Shown: positions 10,960 through 23,100, counted from the stretch's first letter. The stretch is DNA of 64,000 nt from Siniperca chuatsi (GCF_020085105.1 NC_058055.1:28341872-28405871), one strand, 5' to 3'. Numbers and translations are program-made. The notes: generated by a model from the letters alone, not told the origin.

Positions 10960-11700
10960 GATCAAATTCAAAGAGATTTTTATTTTATTTTATTACAGTA
11001 CTAGGAATAATCAGGCCATAAATGTAAAATGAAAAAAAGTGACATTTAAAGTGGAAATGCTCAGACTGAACGCTTGAATTGTAAAGATGAAAGTGAAAAA
11101 GAGTTTTTTTTGCACTTCCACTTTTAAATTTTGCATTCGTGCATTTTGGATGTGAGGTGAACTGTTGTGCCGAGCCGCGTGTTTCTAAAGAGAGCCGACT
11201 GAAGAGTTTTGAAAAAGTGAACTACAGAGAAATGTCAAAATAATTACGGTTCTTCTGAACTAAGATTTGGAATAAAATCCCATATCGCATTAGAAACACT
11301 GCCTCCTCTTCACAGTTTAAAACAGTCACAAGTGTCAGCTTGGAAAACAATCTACAGGAAACTGGATTTGACTACACGAAATTTCATCTCATCATTTATA
11401 AAAATCATAATGTGCTTATTTTAAAAGGTACGTAACATGTGATCGTACAGAGCAAAGCATGAATGTTTCGACCGGGTCTTGATTCTGAAAACAGTGTCCA
11501 GATGACTACGACTGAAACCTTTTCTACCATATTCCCAAAGGTCATTTCGGTTGGGGGGACAAAAATCGGCGAAAGACAATGCAAATGAAGTGAGTCAGCG
11601 CAACAGCAAGCAAAACCTTTGGTTTCAAAAGCTGTTTCAAAAGTTTTCGGATGTAAAACTAAACTTCTGGATTTGCATTAATACATTTTTAATCACAAAT
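10960..11700 (+). other. Intergenic with possible LINE fragment
   Basis: Part of this stretch (about 11240-11410) has an open plus-strand reading with IWNKIPYRIRN and SQFKTVTSV, a pattern typical of the far C-terminus of CR1/L2-type LINE proteins. The similarity is weak. Otherwise it is AT-rich without genes. Confidence 0.3.
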
Positions 11701-11704
11701 TCAT

Positions 11705-11790
11705 TTTACTTGAAAGTGAAAGTATTCAGTTCAGTGGGCTAAACCACTGTTCAGTTTGGGGGGGGGGGTTGAAACTGGATGTTATGAGGA
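11705..11790 (+). promoter_or_regulatory. IRF/ISRE-like promoter of gene 2
   Basis: GAAAGTGAAAGT (11712-11723) fits the IRF consensus GAAANNGAAA exactly. It is followed by GGGCTAAACCA and, after a G run, TTGAAACTGGATGTTAT, all shared with the region before gene 1. The element is better preserved here than in gene 1. Interferon control is an inference. Confidence 0.55.
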
Positions 11791-11814
11791 TTAATAGTCA
11801 AAGTTGGAAAAAGT

Positions 11815-12048
11815 ATTATAATATTTGACGATGAAAAATCTCTCTCCACGTGTTTGAGCATTTATTCCAGATAACTGGAGCAGCACGCAGGTTGTAAAAC
11901 ATTATTTAAGTTGGTATCTTCCACCCACCCCCACTCACCCACCCACCCCCACCCACACACACAAACAAAAACCCCAAACTGCCCTGAGAGGATAGACTGC
12001 CATTAAATCTCAAAGAAGAAACAGCCTGTGGTTGAAGAAAGGGACAAA
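11815..12048 (+). other. Non-coding first exon of gene 2
   Basis: This is homologous to 3840-4067 and ends at the same donor, ACAAA|GTGAGTATT. It contains a CCCAC/ACACAC simple tract at about 11930-11965 that gene 1 lacks. It probably carries the 5' UTR, spliced to the pyrin exon at 12551. Confidence 0.55.
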
Positions 12049-12550
12049 GTGAGTATTATATTGGCCATAATTAAAGACTTTATTCCTAATTTCTTTTGAT
12101 AAATGAATCCACAGTGAGAGACGATCATTAATCACATTAATTACAGAACTAAAAATAAACTCGTGGTTCAAACAAAAGGAAGAGTAAAGAGTCTGAGAGG
12201 AGATTAGCCGTTAATGTTCTCACTGTTGCTGTCTTCATGGTGACTGACATGACTTATCTTTAGCCGCTGGATTTGTTTGTCTTGTAAAGCAGAAGGTAAC
12301 ATGAAATGTTATTAAAAGGTTGAAAGCTGAGGACTACACACGAGTGTCAGCTGCAGGGCTCGACTGGGACAAAATATAAAATCAGCCAGTAGTAATAACA
12401 GTAATATATGGTGTGGATACCTGAAAATAAACAGGACAACGTCGTTGCTTGAGGTCACTGTTGCAGTGTGAGGTTTCCTCTTTGCTAGCTTTGTCGTCAT
12501 CAACCCTTCAGGTCTCGGTTTTTACTACAAACTTTGTCTCTCTGTGTTAG

Positions 12551-15500
12551 AGATGTCACTGAGGATTTTAGAGACAAAGTGGAAAACAACCCTGACCGCC
12601 ATCCTGGAGGAGCTGACCGAGCCACAACTCGGGAAGCTGATGTTCAGTCTGGAGAAAATCCCCCGTGGTGTGAAGAATAGCGAGGCCAGAGAAGGGATTC
12701 CTCAACTTATCATCCAGTACTACGGGACAGAAGGGTCCATCGCTGTAATAGATAAAGAAATGAAGAACATACCAAGGATGGACGCTGCGGTCCAGGACCT
12801 GCTGCGCCCCGTGGTGGACAAACTGAAGAAACAACGCGAGAAAAACAAAGGTGTGTTTATACGATGAGGTCCAGAGAGGCTGCCATAAGACTGAAGTCTG
12901 TCTGTTCTCGCTGGGTTTCCTCCCAGTCGTCTGTGGTATCTGCACCGGACGAATTCTGCAGAATGTCTTCAGCTTTACAATAAAAGCCCAGTAGATTGTT
13001 CTGTTTAAAACATCTGGCAATCAGCGTCTATGAAGAGACATTTTAACACACAAAGAGGCCGAGCCATTTCTGAAAAATGCACAGAGAGATAATCATTTTC
13101 AATTTGTGTGCGTTTCTTTCAGGGGCGACGAGCAAACGTGCAACTGACTCGGGGTCAGCGGCCAAGAAGCCGGAGGCTGCAGCTGGTAGGTCAACACGCA
13201 CACACGACTAAAAATTACTCAAGGTTTCTATCGATGCTTTGTTATTAAGGTTACATGCACAGTATTAGCGAACACTTAATAATTAGAACTGCACCGTCTG
13301 GCATCACCTTAGCTGCACGTGATTGGTGGAACAAACGGAAATCAATGAATGAGAAGGCAGGACGGTTCTGATTGGTTGTTTCTTTTTTTACATCAGTTCT
13401 AAGTAATATTAGACTGACGCTCTCTGGCTGATAGAGCGAGAGAAAAATATAACAGCGTCACTGTTGAGCAGCTACAACAGGACACACTGTATGTTACTAT
13501 AAGATAAGTTAAAACTAAGAAAGAAAGAAACAAACTCCATATTTTTTTTAAATGTTTCTTTCAGGGGCGACGAGCAAACGTGCAACTGACTCGGGGTCAG
13601 CGGCCAAGAAGCCGCAGGCTGCAGCTGGTAGGTCAACACACACACATGGATCAGAGACTGACTAAAAATTACTATCGATGCTTTGTTATTAAGGTTACAT
13701 GCACAGTATTAGCGAACACTCTTAAAGAAGAACAAAATGAAGACTTTGGAGTGGCCTAGTCAAAGTCCTGACCTGAATCCTATTGAGATGCTGTGGCATG
13801 ACCTTAAAAAGGCAGTTCATGCTCGAAAAACCCTCCAATGTGGCTGAATTACAACAATTCTGCAAAGATGAGTGGGCCAAAACTCCTCCACAGCGCTGTA
13901 AAAGACTCATTGCAAATTATCGCAAACGCTTGGTTGCAGTTGTTGCTGCTAAGGGTGGAGCAACCAGTTATTAGGTTTAGGTTGCAATCACTTTTTCACA
14001 CAGGGCCATGTAGGTTTGGATTTAGTTTTCCCTTAATAATAACAACCTTCATTAAAAAACTGCATTTTGTGTTTACTTGTGTTATCTTTGACTAATGTTT
14101 AAATCTGTTTGATGATCTGAAACATTCAAGTGTGACAAACATGCAAAAAAATAAGAAATCAGGAAGGGGGCAAACACTTTTGCACACCACTGTTTACTGT
14201 TCTGCTACAACCATCCTTGCATTTTGAACCGATGGAACAACAATTTTCAGTACAGTCAATAAAATCATGTCGCGCATGGGATCAATCCCCCTTTGCACAT
14301 GGGTTCTGCGTTTGGCCACTCCCGCTAAACTTTCTTTGACTTTATGACTGACCAAGGCTATAAAAACTTTTCTTTCAGGGGCGACGAGCAAACGTGCAAC
14401 TGACTCGGGGTCAGCGGCCAAGAAGCCGGAGGCTGCAGCTGGTAGGTCAACACACACACACGACTAAAAATTACTCAAGGTTACTATCGATGCTTTGTTA
14501 TTAAGGTTACATGCACAGTATTAGCTAACACTTAATTAATAATTAGAGCTGCACCGTCTGGCATCACCTTAGCTGCACGTGATTGGTGGAACAAACGGAA
14601 ATCAATGAATGAGAAGGCAGGACGGTTCTACGGTTCTGATTGGTTGTTTCTTTATTTGCATCAGTTCTAATATTAGACTGACGCTCTCTGGCTGATAGAG
14701 CGAGAGAAAAATATAACAGCGTCACTGTTGAGTAGCTACAACAGGACACACTGTATGTTACTATAAGATAAGTTAAAACTAAGATAGAAAGAAACAAACT
14801 CCATATTTTTTTTAAATGTTTCTTTCAGGGGCGACGAGCAAACGTGCAACTGACTCGGGGTCAGCGGCCAAGAAGCCGCAGGCTGCAGCTGGTAGGTCAA
14901 CACGCACTGATCCACTTAAGGAATCAAATACTATCACGTGTGTCAAACATGAAATCTGAGTTTGTCTGGAGGAGAAACTTCTGTTAAACTGATGAGCTTC
15001 ATGAGATCAGTAGCTGTGATGGCTGTTAACAGGGAACCCAGACAGCGCTTCATTTAATTAGCTCCGCCTCTTCGGTCTCGTTACTAATGCCTTTGCACAT
15101 ACCGCCGTGAAACTACAGGCCATAGTGTTTTAGTGCAGCTGGCCTGCAAGTACTGCACCCACTGATATCTGACTGCTGAGCTGTGAGGTCACAACGGCAT
15201 CATGTGACAGTGTGACGCCCATCCTGTCATCATGTGTCGCCATGGTGAAGCTTGTGAAAAGCTCAACACAAATCATGAAGGCCAAGTCAGGGGGCCGTTC
15301 AGATGTCGCGTCTAAAATCGCGTGGGGAAAACGCCAGCCGCGCCATCGTTTTATCCAAGGTGCTTGGGAGGTCGCGCCTGCTGTTACCAAGCAACCGATC
15401 CAAATCACAGTCAGTCCTAATGAGTTGTATCTCTTCCATCTTCAGTTACTTCAGTTTGGCTGACCTTTCAACCGGATGTTGTGACGTCTTTGGACGGAGG

Positions 15501-16907
15501 GTGAAGCAAGTCATGTGAAGCCGGTGCGCGCGATTTTTCCATCTCGGTGCGCCGCCGATGCGCCCTAAAAAACAGGCGCGTCGCAACGAACGCGCGCAGC
15601 GTCGCCTCCATTGAATATAATGAATTTGTGCCCGCAGAAGACGCGATGTCTGAACGGCCCCTTAGTATATAACCAAAACCCACCAAGCAAATCGTGTTCA
15701 TGAGATCCACTGATGCTGAAGACTTTACTGCAGTTGTATCTGTAAAAACACTGATGTTTGTTTCTTCTTTAAAGGTCAACAGAAGAGCTGCCAACCTGCC
15801 AAGGTGAGAGTGAGAGATCATAATGAATAATCCTCCGCGCACACACTCAAAGTTTGCTCCTGTAAACAGATTCATTCAGATATTTATTTATTTTATTTTT
15901 TTTTTTTACCATCTCCTTTTGTATCCAGAAGAAAACCCTCAGTAATCTGAAGGGCAGCAGTGAACTTGGCACAAAAGCCAGAGCTGGGAAAGAATCACAA
16001 ATCAGATTAGAAGTCGGTGTTAAAGTGATGGTACAATGTGTCTCGTAGAGAGATAACAGATCGGTCTTACAGGAAGCAGAGGTGGAATCCACTTGAGGTT
16101 GTGTAACCTGAAATGTGAAATCCATCGAAGACATGACACCAGATCTGAAAATTAGACCGATGACAGAATCAGTGCAGCTTTGCAGAGTAACAAAACTGTG
16201 ACAGTTAATGACTTTGAGGCAATCTTTCCAGTCGTGTTTTAATCGTGTGGTGCTGGTGTGTTCAGATTGATCCTGTTGGACAGATAATAGATTTGACCCT
16301 GAAACCACCTGAAATCTCCGAGGCAGTTGCAAGGACTTCCTTTATACTGATAACATCCGTTTGATTTGAGTCATAGATGTCTCTGTTCTGTGAGCTGTTA
16401 AACATGGTGTGCTTCACACTGTGAAACCACAACATCCCCTCATTTTTTCCTTCATGGCCGCCTCCGTGCCTACTTGGTTTGAGATGATGACAACCGGCAA
16501 CCTTGATCGGCGATGTCACCAATGATGGTGAAACCTTACTCAAAGTGGCACCCACTTTGGGAACCAGTGAACTACTTTATCAGAGTGGTTTTTGTACTGT
16601 ACTTTTCAGCACGTCCCAAACCTTCACCATGAATTGTCATTCTGTCTTCATGCAGGTTCAAAGTGCTGCTGTCCAGACTGGTGTAATTAAAATAGTAGGA
16701 ATCAAAAAGGTCAATACGAAGAACACTCACCTGGAGGCAGAGTTCAACAGCCAGCTGCAGACATTTTTTGTGACATCTCGGCTTCTGGAAGAGGCATGTG
16801 GCTTCAAACTGGAGGGTGACTTTAAAGAACGCCTCGTTAGTAAAATGCCGCTCTCAGTAGAAGTTGAAATAAAAGGGAATAAAATTACATCCATTAAAAA
16901 GATTTAA
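12551..16907 (+). CDS. Pyrin-like protein, gene 2; OB folds degenerate
   Basis: Tandem paralogue of gene 1. Coding exons are 12553-12850 (pyrin-like, residues 1-99, with [19 protein letters not shown]), four linker exons (13123-13185, 13565-13627, 14379-14441, 14829-14891), 15775-15803, then 15929-16048. The last exon aligns with the start of OB exon 1 of gene 1 (SSGELPEKAIAGK versus [20 protein letters not shown] versus GVKVMVQC) but has an internal deletion and stops with TAG at 16046-16048. The product would be about 232 residues without OB folds. No OB2 exon is visible. The final exon 16656-16907 is intact and phase-compatible, so skipping the stub gives a 276-residue pyrin-linker-C-terminal isoform. 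Likely a pyrin-only-type regulator or a gene losing its ligand-binding half. Which splice form is made cannot be told from DNA. Confidence 0.65.
13123..14891 (+). repeat. Four-unit tandem array of a 63-nt linker exon
   Basis: Exons at 13123-13185, 13565-13627, 14379-14441 and 14829-14891 each encode [17 protein letters not shown] then E or Q then AAA. All start and end in phase 1. Units 1 and 3 have GAG (Glu) and units 2 and 4 have CAG (Gln). Introns after units 1 and 3 are near identical; unit 2's intron begins the same way and is then cut by a Tc1 fragment. The pattern says a one-unit duplication was followed by duplication of the two-unit block (period 1,256 bp). Confidence 0.85.
13722..14193 (+). 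mobile_element. Tc1/mariner transposase 3' fragment
   Basis: The stretch carries the end of a Tc1-type DDE transposase: [20 protein letters not shown], then a frameshift near 13810-13830, then [15 protein letters not shown] and [15 protein letters not shown] with a stop. The 3' UTR and a terminal sequence AGGGGGCAAACACTTTTGCA follow. The 5' half and its terminal repeat are missing. It lies in the intron after linker unit 2 only. Confidence 0.85.
14892..15774 (+). other. Intron of gene 2 after the linker array
   Basis: Between the fourth linker exon and exon 15775-15803 there is 0.88 kb without a recognised domain. Open frames at 15130-15518 on both strands overlap each other and show no family match. 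A GC-rich, CpG-containing part at 15500-15650 may be an old transposon. No further linker copy is seen. Confidence 0.4.
15929..16048 (+). pseudogene. Degenerate OB-fold 1 exon of gene 2
   Basis: The frame [20 protein letters not shown] and the later GVKVMVQ match two separated parts of the gene 1 OB1 exon (8266-8688). About 80 nt between them are missing, and TAG ends the frame. The acceptor TATCCAG is preserved and the entry phase (0) agrees with exon 15775-15803, so splicing into it would truncate the protein. The rest of OB1 and the OB2 exon are not recognisable in 16050-16655. Confidence 0.7.
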
Positions 16908-17849
16908 AATTAAACAAAAAATGTTGGTTTGTTTTGTGTTTTTCGGCGGTGGGATACTCCCAGTGCTCCGCCTGGTGTCGCATGACTGTCTGTCCTCTCC
17001 GCTTCCTTTCTGTTTAGCTTTTGTCTTATTAAAGAGCCACTTGTAGCGGTCGACCCTCTCCGACTGTTGAGGCCTTTTCATCGAAACGTGAGCTTCAGCT
17101 GAGTCGGTTATTGCAGGTACTTTTGGTAGCATTGCCAGGAGTTGCATATTTAGCCAATTTTGACCAAAAAGTTCCAGGAACTATGGAGACAGAGTGACTA
17201 AACTAGGAACTAAAATCCCTTTTGTAAATTTGTGTCCGCCGCCTCTGAAGAACCGTGAAGAAAATTAGGCCGATGAAGATTAAACGACGACGGGAGGGAT
17301 CGAAAACGCTTTTCAGATTTTTCTGTAAATTTGGTTGGCTGGCTACAGTCTCCACAACAGATGAGCAGCTGAGTGTTTGACGGTTATTTATTTCTGTTTT
17401 ACAACGCGACCGTCATGAAACAGTCAGAAAATAAATATCGCACTCTCCCCTAACTTGGCCTTACTTTGTTTTTAATGCTTACAAACAACAATAAATGTCC
17501 GACCCTCGCCCTAATGACTTCCAGTCGCACCACGACCTTCCGGCACACGAGGTTCTTTGTCCCATCGAAAGGTTTCTGCAGTGGAAACACCCTTTACGTA
17601 AAAGTGGTCGGTTTTTTAAAACAAAGACCTCTTTTATTCAGTTTAATTTTAATCTTAATCTGTCCGTTGCCCAGCAGATTTGCGTTAAAACTTTTCAAAA
17701 ACAATGAACACGTTCAGCACATCGTCATCATCATCAACGTCGTTGAGATTTCTGATTGTTGACTCAGACTTTGTGTTTTGTTAGAAAGTAAATCTCGAGA
17801 TCCAGAAATGAAATGAAAAAACAAAAAGATCTGTTTATTTCTACTTGAC
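16908..17849. other. Spacer between convergent gene 2 and NUP98
   Basis: This holds the 3' UTR of gene 2 (plus-strand AATAAA at about 17430 and 17489) and spacer. Open frames on both strands here have no recognisable content. The NUP98 transcript ends from the other side at about 17850. Confidence 0.4.
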
Positions 17850-20156
17850 TTTATTAAAAAATACTATCAACAAAATCATCAAGAAACACACACACACACA
17901 AATCAGTATCCATCCATGTAAACTACATACATACACTGTTTAACAGGAGAAAAAACAGACATCATATAGAGCGTCCTGTTTGTTGAGAAACAACTAAACG
18001 GATTTTACTTTGAAAAAAAAAACAAAAAACCCAAAAACATTGTTGGCAAGCTGACTACAACAAAAACACAAAAATCAATCAATCAATCTATAAGTGAAGG
18101 GTTTCATTCCAAAATACTTCGCATCCAATTTATTAATAATTAAAGGTGGAGGATAAAAATGACCTGATATTCCCTGTTTGAGTTTCCAAAAATATACAAT
18201 ATTTATATAATTACATGCAGTGAAATCTCTGGTTGGCAGCTCGATTTTGGAGGGAAACTCTTCACTTTAGAAAATCTGACGACCAAACGGTAATGAAACG
18301 CTAACTTAAAAAAACAAACAAAAAAAAACACTTATTTGTTGTTTATCTCTGGTTTACGTGCGCACACACACACACACACACACACACACTTCTGATTTAC
18401 ATTCAAACCAAACAGAAAAACAAGAAATCTACAAAAATAGACCATTAGGCATTTTACACTTTGCATGTTGAGCATTCGTCTGAGTCGTCTCCAAAAAAAA
18501 AGCAACTTTGTGCACATTGAACCCGGCTGTACGACGTCACCGCGTGTCTTTAATATTAAGATAATCGTCTTTATTCACATATGAACAGATGCTACTGTCG
18601 CACTACGCTAAGCTAACAGCTGTTTTTACTTACTTATATTAAACCAAATCTTTGAATGAAAACACAACGAGCAGTCAAGAGATCCTCCCCACACACACGT
18701 TGTCAGATCTAAACCAATAACGCGGAGCTTTCTTTGGGGGTCGGAGGTCAAACGAGTAACTGAGGGAAACATTTACACGCTGACGTGCACAGTGTCGTGC
18801 AGTTACAAAGGCGCCATTCAAACGGAGAAAGAAACTGTCAAAGAGGGAAACAAGCCTGTTTTTGGGGGCATTTCAAAATAATAACCAACAATAACAGACC
18901 TTGGAAATGACTCCTGAACATCACCAGCTCAAATAAAGTCATTAACTCGTCATTTTAAAAAAAGGACCACGCCAAGTTTTAGCTACGAGAAAAGATTATG
19001 CACGCTTCGTATTTTTGGTGACCCTTTTTCCTGGCGTCCATTGGTTACCATTCATTCCTGCATAGTATGGAAATCTATTAGCAGACTCTTGAAACTTGAG
19101 TTTTGTCATCCATCACAGTGAACTTATCTGTATTTATAAAATATATAAAAGAAATCTGGACACTGCAGACGATCCTTGAAGACTTTGTGTTTAATTGTCT
19201 TATTGTTTTAGAGGCACTGTGAGTGGGTTGTACCATGAGAGCAAAGAGATTAATTCGTTTCTGTCAGTGCTACATTATCTTTACATGATGCGGTTTAAGC
19301 AAGTAAATTATTTCAGAACAATAATGAAACACTGACGTAAACGAACGCAGTCTTGATGAGAACACGGACCAAACAACTGAAGCAAGTTTCAGTCTGCTGA
19401 GTGATTTTCATACAACACAGACATGAACAGAAACCAGTAGATTCATTCAGACGTCTAAAACGTTTCGGCTGGCGGCCCCTTAAGACGACCCCTCGTCACT
19501 GGATCATCAGTCCCGACCAGTTCTACCAAAGAGTGACTCTTTTACTCGTTTTATTTATTATTATTTTTTAAATTTGAGGTCAAATAATTCACCAGATGAA
19601 AGTCTGAAAAAATAAAAAGATGATCTGGTGAAACAAGTTGATTGTAGCGTCAATCATCTTGGGACCCCGTAGACTTGTGTTGTGGCCCATTTTGGGGTCC
19701 AGAACCCCCCAAAATTTTCACCTGTGATAAGTACGTGAGACTTGTAGTAAAGAAAACCTGGTGGTTTAAATTAGGAGTCACTTCGTGTCACTTACTGTTG
19801 GTTATCTTCTCAAACGCTCCCCTGAAGCGACACGCAGATGATGAGGAATGACATATCGAAGCTTTGTGTCTGAAAGCCCTGAAGAAGCTCAAACAGACGG
19901 CGTCCAAAACAGAACCTGTAAACTCCAGGTAACCGCCAAACTGTTCCTCTCCTCGGCTGACGACTCGCAGAGACGAGACGAAACGAATCGACTTTAACTC
20001 ATCTTTGTTTTTACTTCAAGATGATCAAGGTTGTTTCTTTTTTGCTCCCTTTTCTTTTTGGAAAACGTCAGAATTTCATGATGTTTGAGCAGCTGAAATT
20101 TCAAACACGTAAAAGACCGTTCAACATGTCCGCCCTGCCGCTCCTGTTCTGCGCTC
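17850..20156 (-). other. NUP98: Probable NUP98 3' UTR
   Basis: Minus-strand AATAAA at 17850-17855 (TTTATT on plus), and a second copy near 17834, follow the NUP98 stop by 2.3 kb with no intervening gene. The region has a (CA)n run at 18361-18390 and A/T-rich stretches typical of a long 3' UTR. The exact poly(A) site is inferred. Confidence 0.45.
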
Positions 20157-23100
20157 TCATTGGCTGACGATGAGCTGCCGCAGGTACGACTGCGTGAGGC
20201 CTCGCAGCTCCTCCAGCGTGTAGTCCTCCGGCATCGGCAGGCGGGTGATGTGCGGCGCCAGCTGGGCGAGCGGGATGCTGAGGGAGTCGGACGCCGCGTC
20301 GCCCTGCTGCAGGCTCAGCACCACGCGCAGGATGTTGGCCACACGCTTCGCCATTTCTGCATGGAGGAAGGAGGGGCGGAGGGTGAGGGAGGAAGGAGGG
20401 GCGGAGGGTGAGGGAGGGAGGAGGGGCGGAGGTGAGGGAGGAAGGATGGGCGGAGGATGAGGGAGGAAGGAGGGGCGGAGGGTGAGGGGCGGAGGGTGAG
20501 GGAGGGAGGGAGGGGCGGAGGGTGAGGGAGGGAGGAGGGGTTTTCATTCTCAAACAACAACAACAACAACAGCTGACTTCACCCACCTACCTGAACTACC
20601 TGATCTGCATACAAACGACTAGGAAGCCTCAGTCCTGACCGCCTCCTGCGCGCTCTCGTAGCGGCGTGACGAGTCTGTCTACCTCTTCTGAGAGCAGCTA
20701 CTCTCTCAACATAACGTCTCTCTCGTAAATGAGCTGATTTTCTCACGCAATTGTGTGTTGCTTCATACACCTGCAGCCTTGTGTCTCTCGAGTCGTGGCA
20801 CTTATTTTAGAGGATTCCTCCTCGATCTACTGTGGCGTAACTGGTAGTGCAACATGAAAACAGCTACTGTTAATGGATTTTGTCACTCCTACTATACTCT
20901 GTCTTATTTATATTTGGGTGATAATTGTGCTCCAAGTTTCAAAGCTACAGTTCCCATAATTTGGGGGCTTTAGGTGATGTATAATGCAGCAACTGACACA
21001 GTGAGTTAGCTGTTAGCCCGTCTGTAAGCCTGTCTGTTAGCCTGTATGTGTTCACATGTAGTCAAACTGTCCCATTAAAGCAGCCGAACCAGCAGTCAGC
21101 AGCTCCTGTCTGCAGTGGACCCGTGGACGGACAGGCAGCTGTCTCTGGATCACTGTGAGACTGAAGGAAACTTAGAAACAGCAGGATTCTCAGGCAGGTT
21201 CTGCAGCCGCTTTCTTCTCTGGTGTCTAAGTGGATTCATAAGGTTTATTCTGGACGGACGTCAGAGATCATGATCTCCTCTGGAAGTGTGAGTCGCACTG
21301 AACGATTCGATGTGAGTTTCCCCCCTTAAGTTACTCAAGTGCAGCTGACTGCAGCTTCAGCTCACCTGAACCTTTTCTGTTCGTATAGCCACGGCGGCTC
21401 AAGTAAAGCCAGAAAACCTGCCTGGCTGCAGTTTCAAAAAGCCCGTCAGATAAACAGGTTAAGCCGGTCAGCCGGTTGTCGCCGGTTAAACTCGATTAAA
21501 CTATGACCTATGACCTTACCTGATTGGGCGAGCCGGTCTCTGGCGGTGCTGCAGGGCAGAAGCTCGATTCTGCTGCACAGGGACGTCACGTCGGTGTAGA
21601 GACGCTCCAGCTCGTAACCAGCGTTCTCCATCTGGCAGAACACAAACACCGAACCTCAACAGTCCACACATCACTTCTCCGTGTTGCAGCGGTTGAATGT
21701 AGCTCAGTACAGTTACTCAAGTGCAGTACAATTTTGAGGCACTTGTACTTTCATTTCTAAATGTTTTCATTTGACGCTGCTTCGTACTTCTACTCCACTT
21801 CAGAGGGAAATACTTTTTACTCCACTACATTTGTCTGACAGCTTTAGTTACTTCACAGATTTTACATACAAGACATATCACTTTATAAAATATGATTATA
21901 GGTCGAACAATCTATAAGTATATAAAGCAGGTAAAATCCACCTCGACCAACTCCAACATTACATGCGTCAACAATAATGATCCAATGAACTCTAAGTACA
22001 GTTTGTTAGCAATACTTCTGTGCTATCGCTACTTTTACTTAAATAAAATAACCTGAATACCCCGGCTGCCATCTCCTCTTCATCTTTCTTTAATTCCCGC
22101 TCTCGTCTTCACCCTCTTTGATGCCGCTGCTCATCTTGATCGTGTTAGTTGTGGAGGTTTAAACAAACTGCAGTGAGATCTGATCCACAGACATAACTTT
22201 GCTTTTACTGTCTCTGTATACTGAGCAGTGCGGCCGCCTCCGGTTCATTCGTGTTTATTATAAATAATGAAAACAAGGTACAACCTAACTAACCAGAACT
22301 ACCCACAGCGACTTCCTGCATCTACTTCACAATAAAAGCCCCGTAAATTCACTTTCTTTGCTTTCTTCGTTTCTAAGTGTTGACTTTGCATTAGCAGCAT
22401 GCTAACATGTTAGCCTGTGTTCATGTCGTCACTCGAGCGCTTTGGGTTCTACTCTTCTTCTTCTGTCTTATCTCAGGTTTACGTTTGTCGTCTTGCGCAG
22501 GAGGACCATCACGGTGCCAAAATGACCGTCCATTTTCTACTTTTAGGAAAACTTTATTCTAAAGTGAAATATTTGAAGTTTTGAAGCATTTAGAAAGACA
22601 CACAGAGACAGCGTCGGTACCTGCTGGATTCCCTGCAGCGTCTTTATGACTCTGATGTAGTCCAGGTAAACCCTCCCTGCAGTGTCCCAGTCCTGGATGG
22701 TGGCGCTGTGTTCAGGGACCGCCAGCCCCTCCAGGAACTCCAGCAGGTAGTCGTGGTTGTCGTTGATGATGCAGTCTACGGGAGGGACGAAAGACAGGTT
22801 TACAGAAATTAGAAGCTCAATAAAATAACTTTAAAAAAGTCATGGCTTCCATAAAAGATCATGGTCGGACTCCCGCCCTCCGAACTCTTTACAGCACACG
22901 GAAACTCATTTTTAGATTCAAAGACTTCTCCAGAACTGACTTGCACCCAGAGGGGGGCAGGGAAGGACCATGGACATTGCCCTGGTCACCCTCATTTTTA
23001 TTTTTTCCAAATCAGGGACATTTTCTGCACTGATCTGGACAATTAAAAAATAACTGAACACTAAGTTTGCATATTTGGCTGTTGTATAGGTGTCTGTGTT

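Noticed and set aside
12568-13020. 150-codon minus-strand frame opposite the pyrin exon of gene 2
   Set aside because: It is the shadow of the real plus-strand exon; the same shadow exists opposite gene 1 (5361-5672).
15847-16332. 161-codon minus-strand frame in gene 2
   Set aside because: It overlaps the degenerate OB1 exon and has no family marks or splice context; a chance frame.
20101-20586. Pro/Ser-rich 161-codon minus-strand frame
   Set aside because: It is the translation of the GGAGGGGCGG minisatellite running into a wrong frame of the last NUP98 exon.
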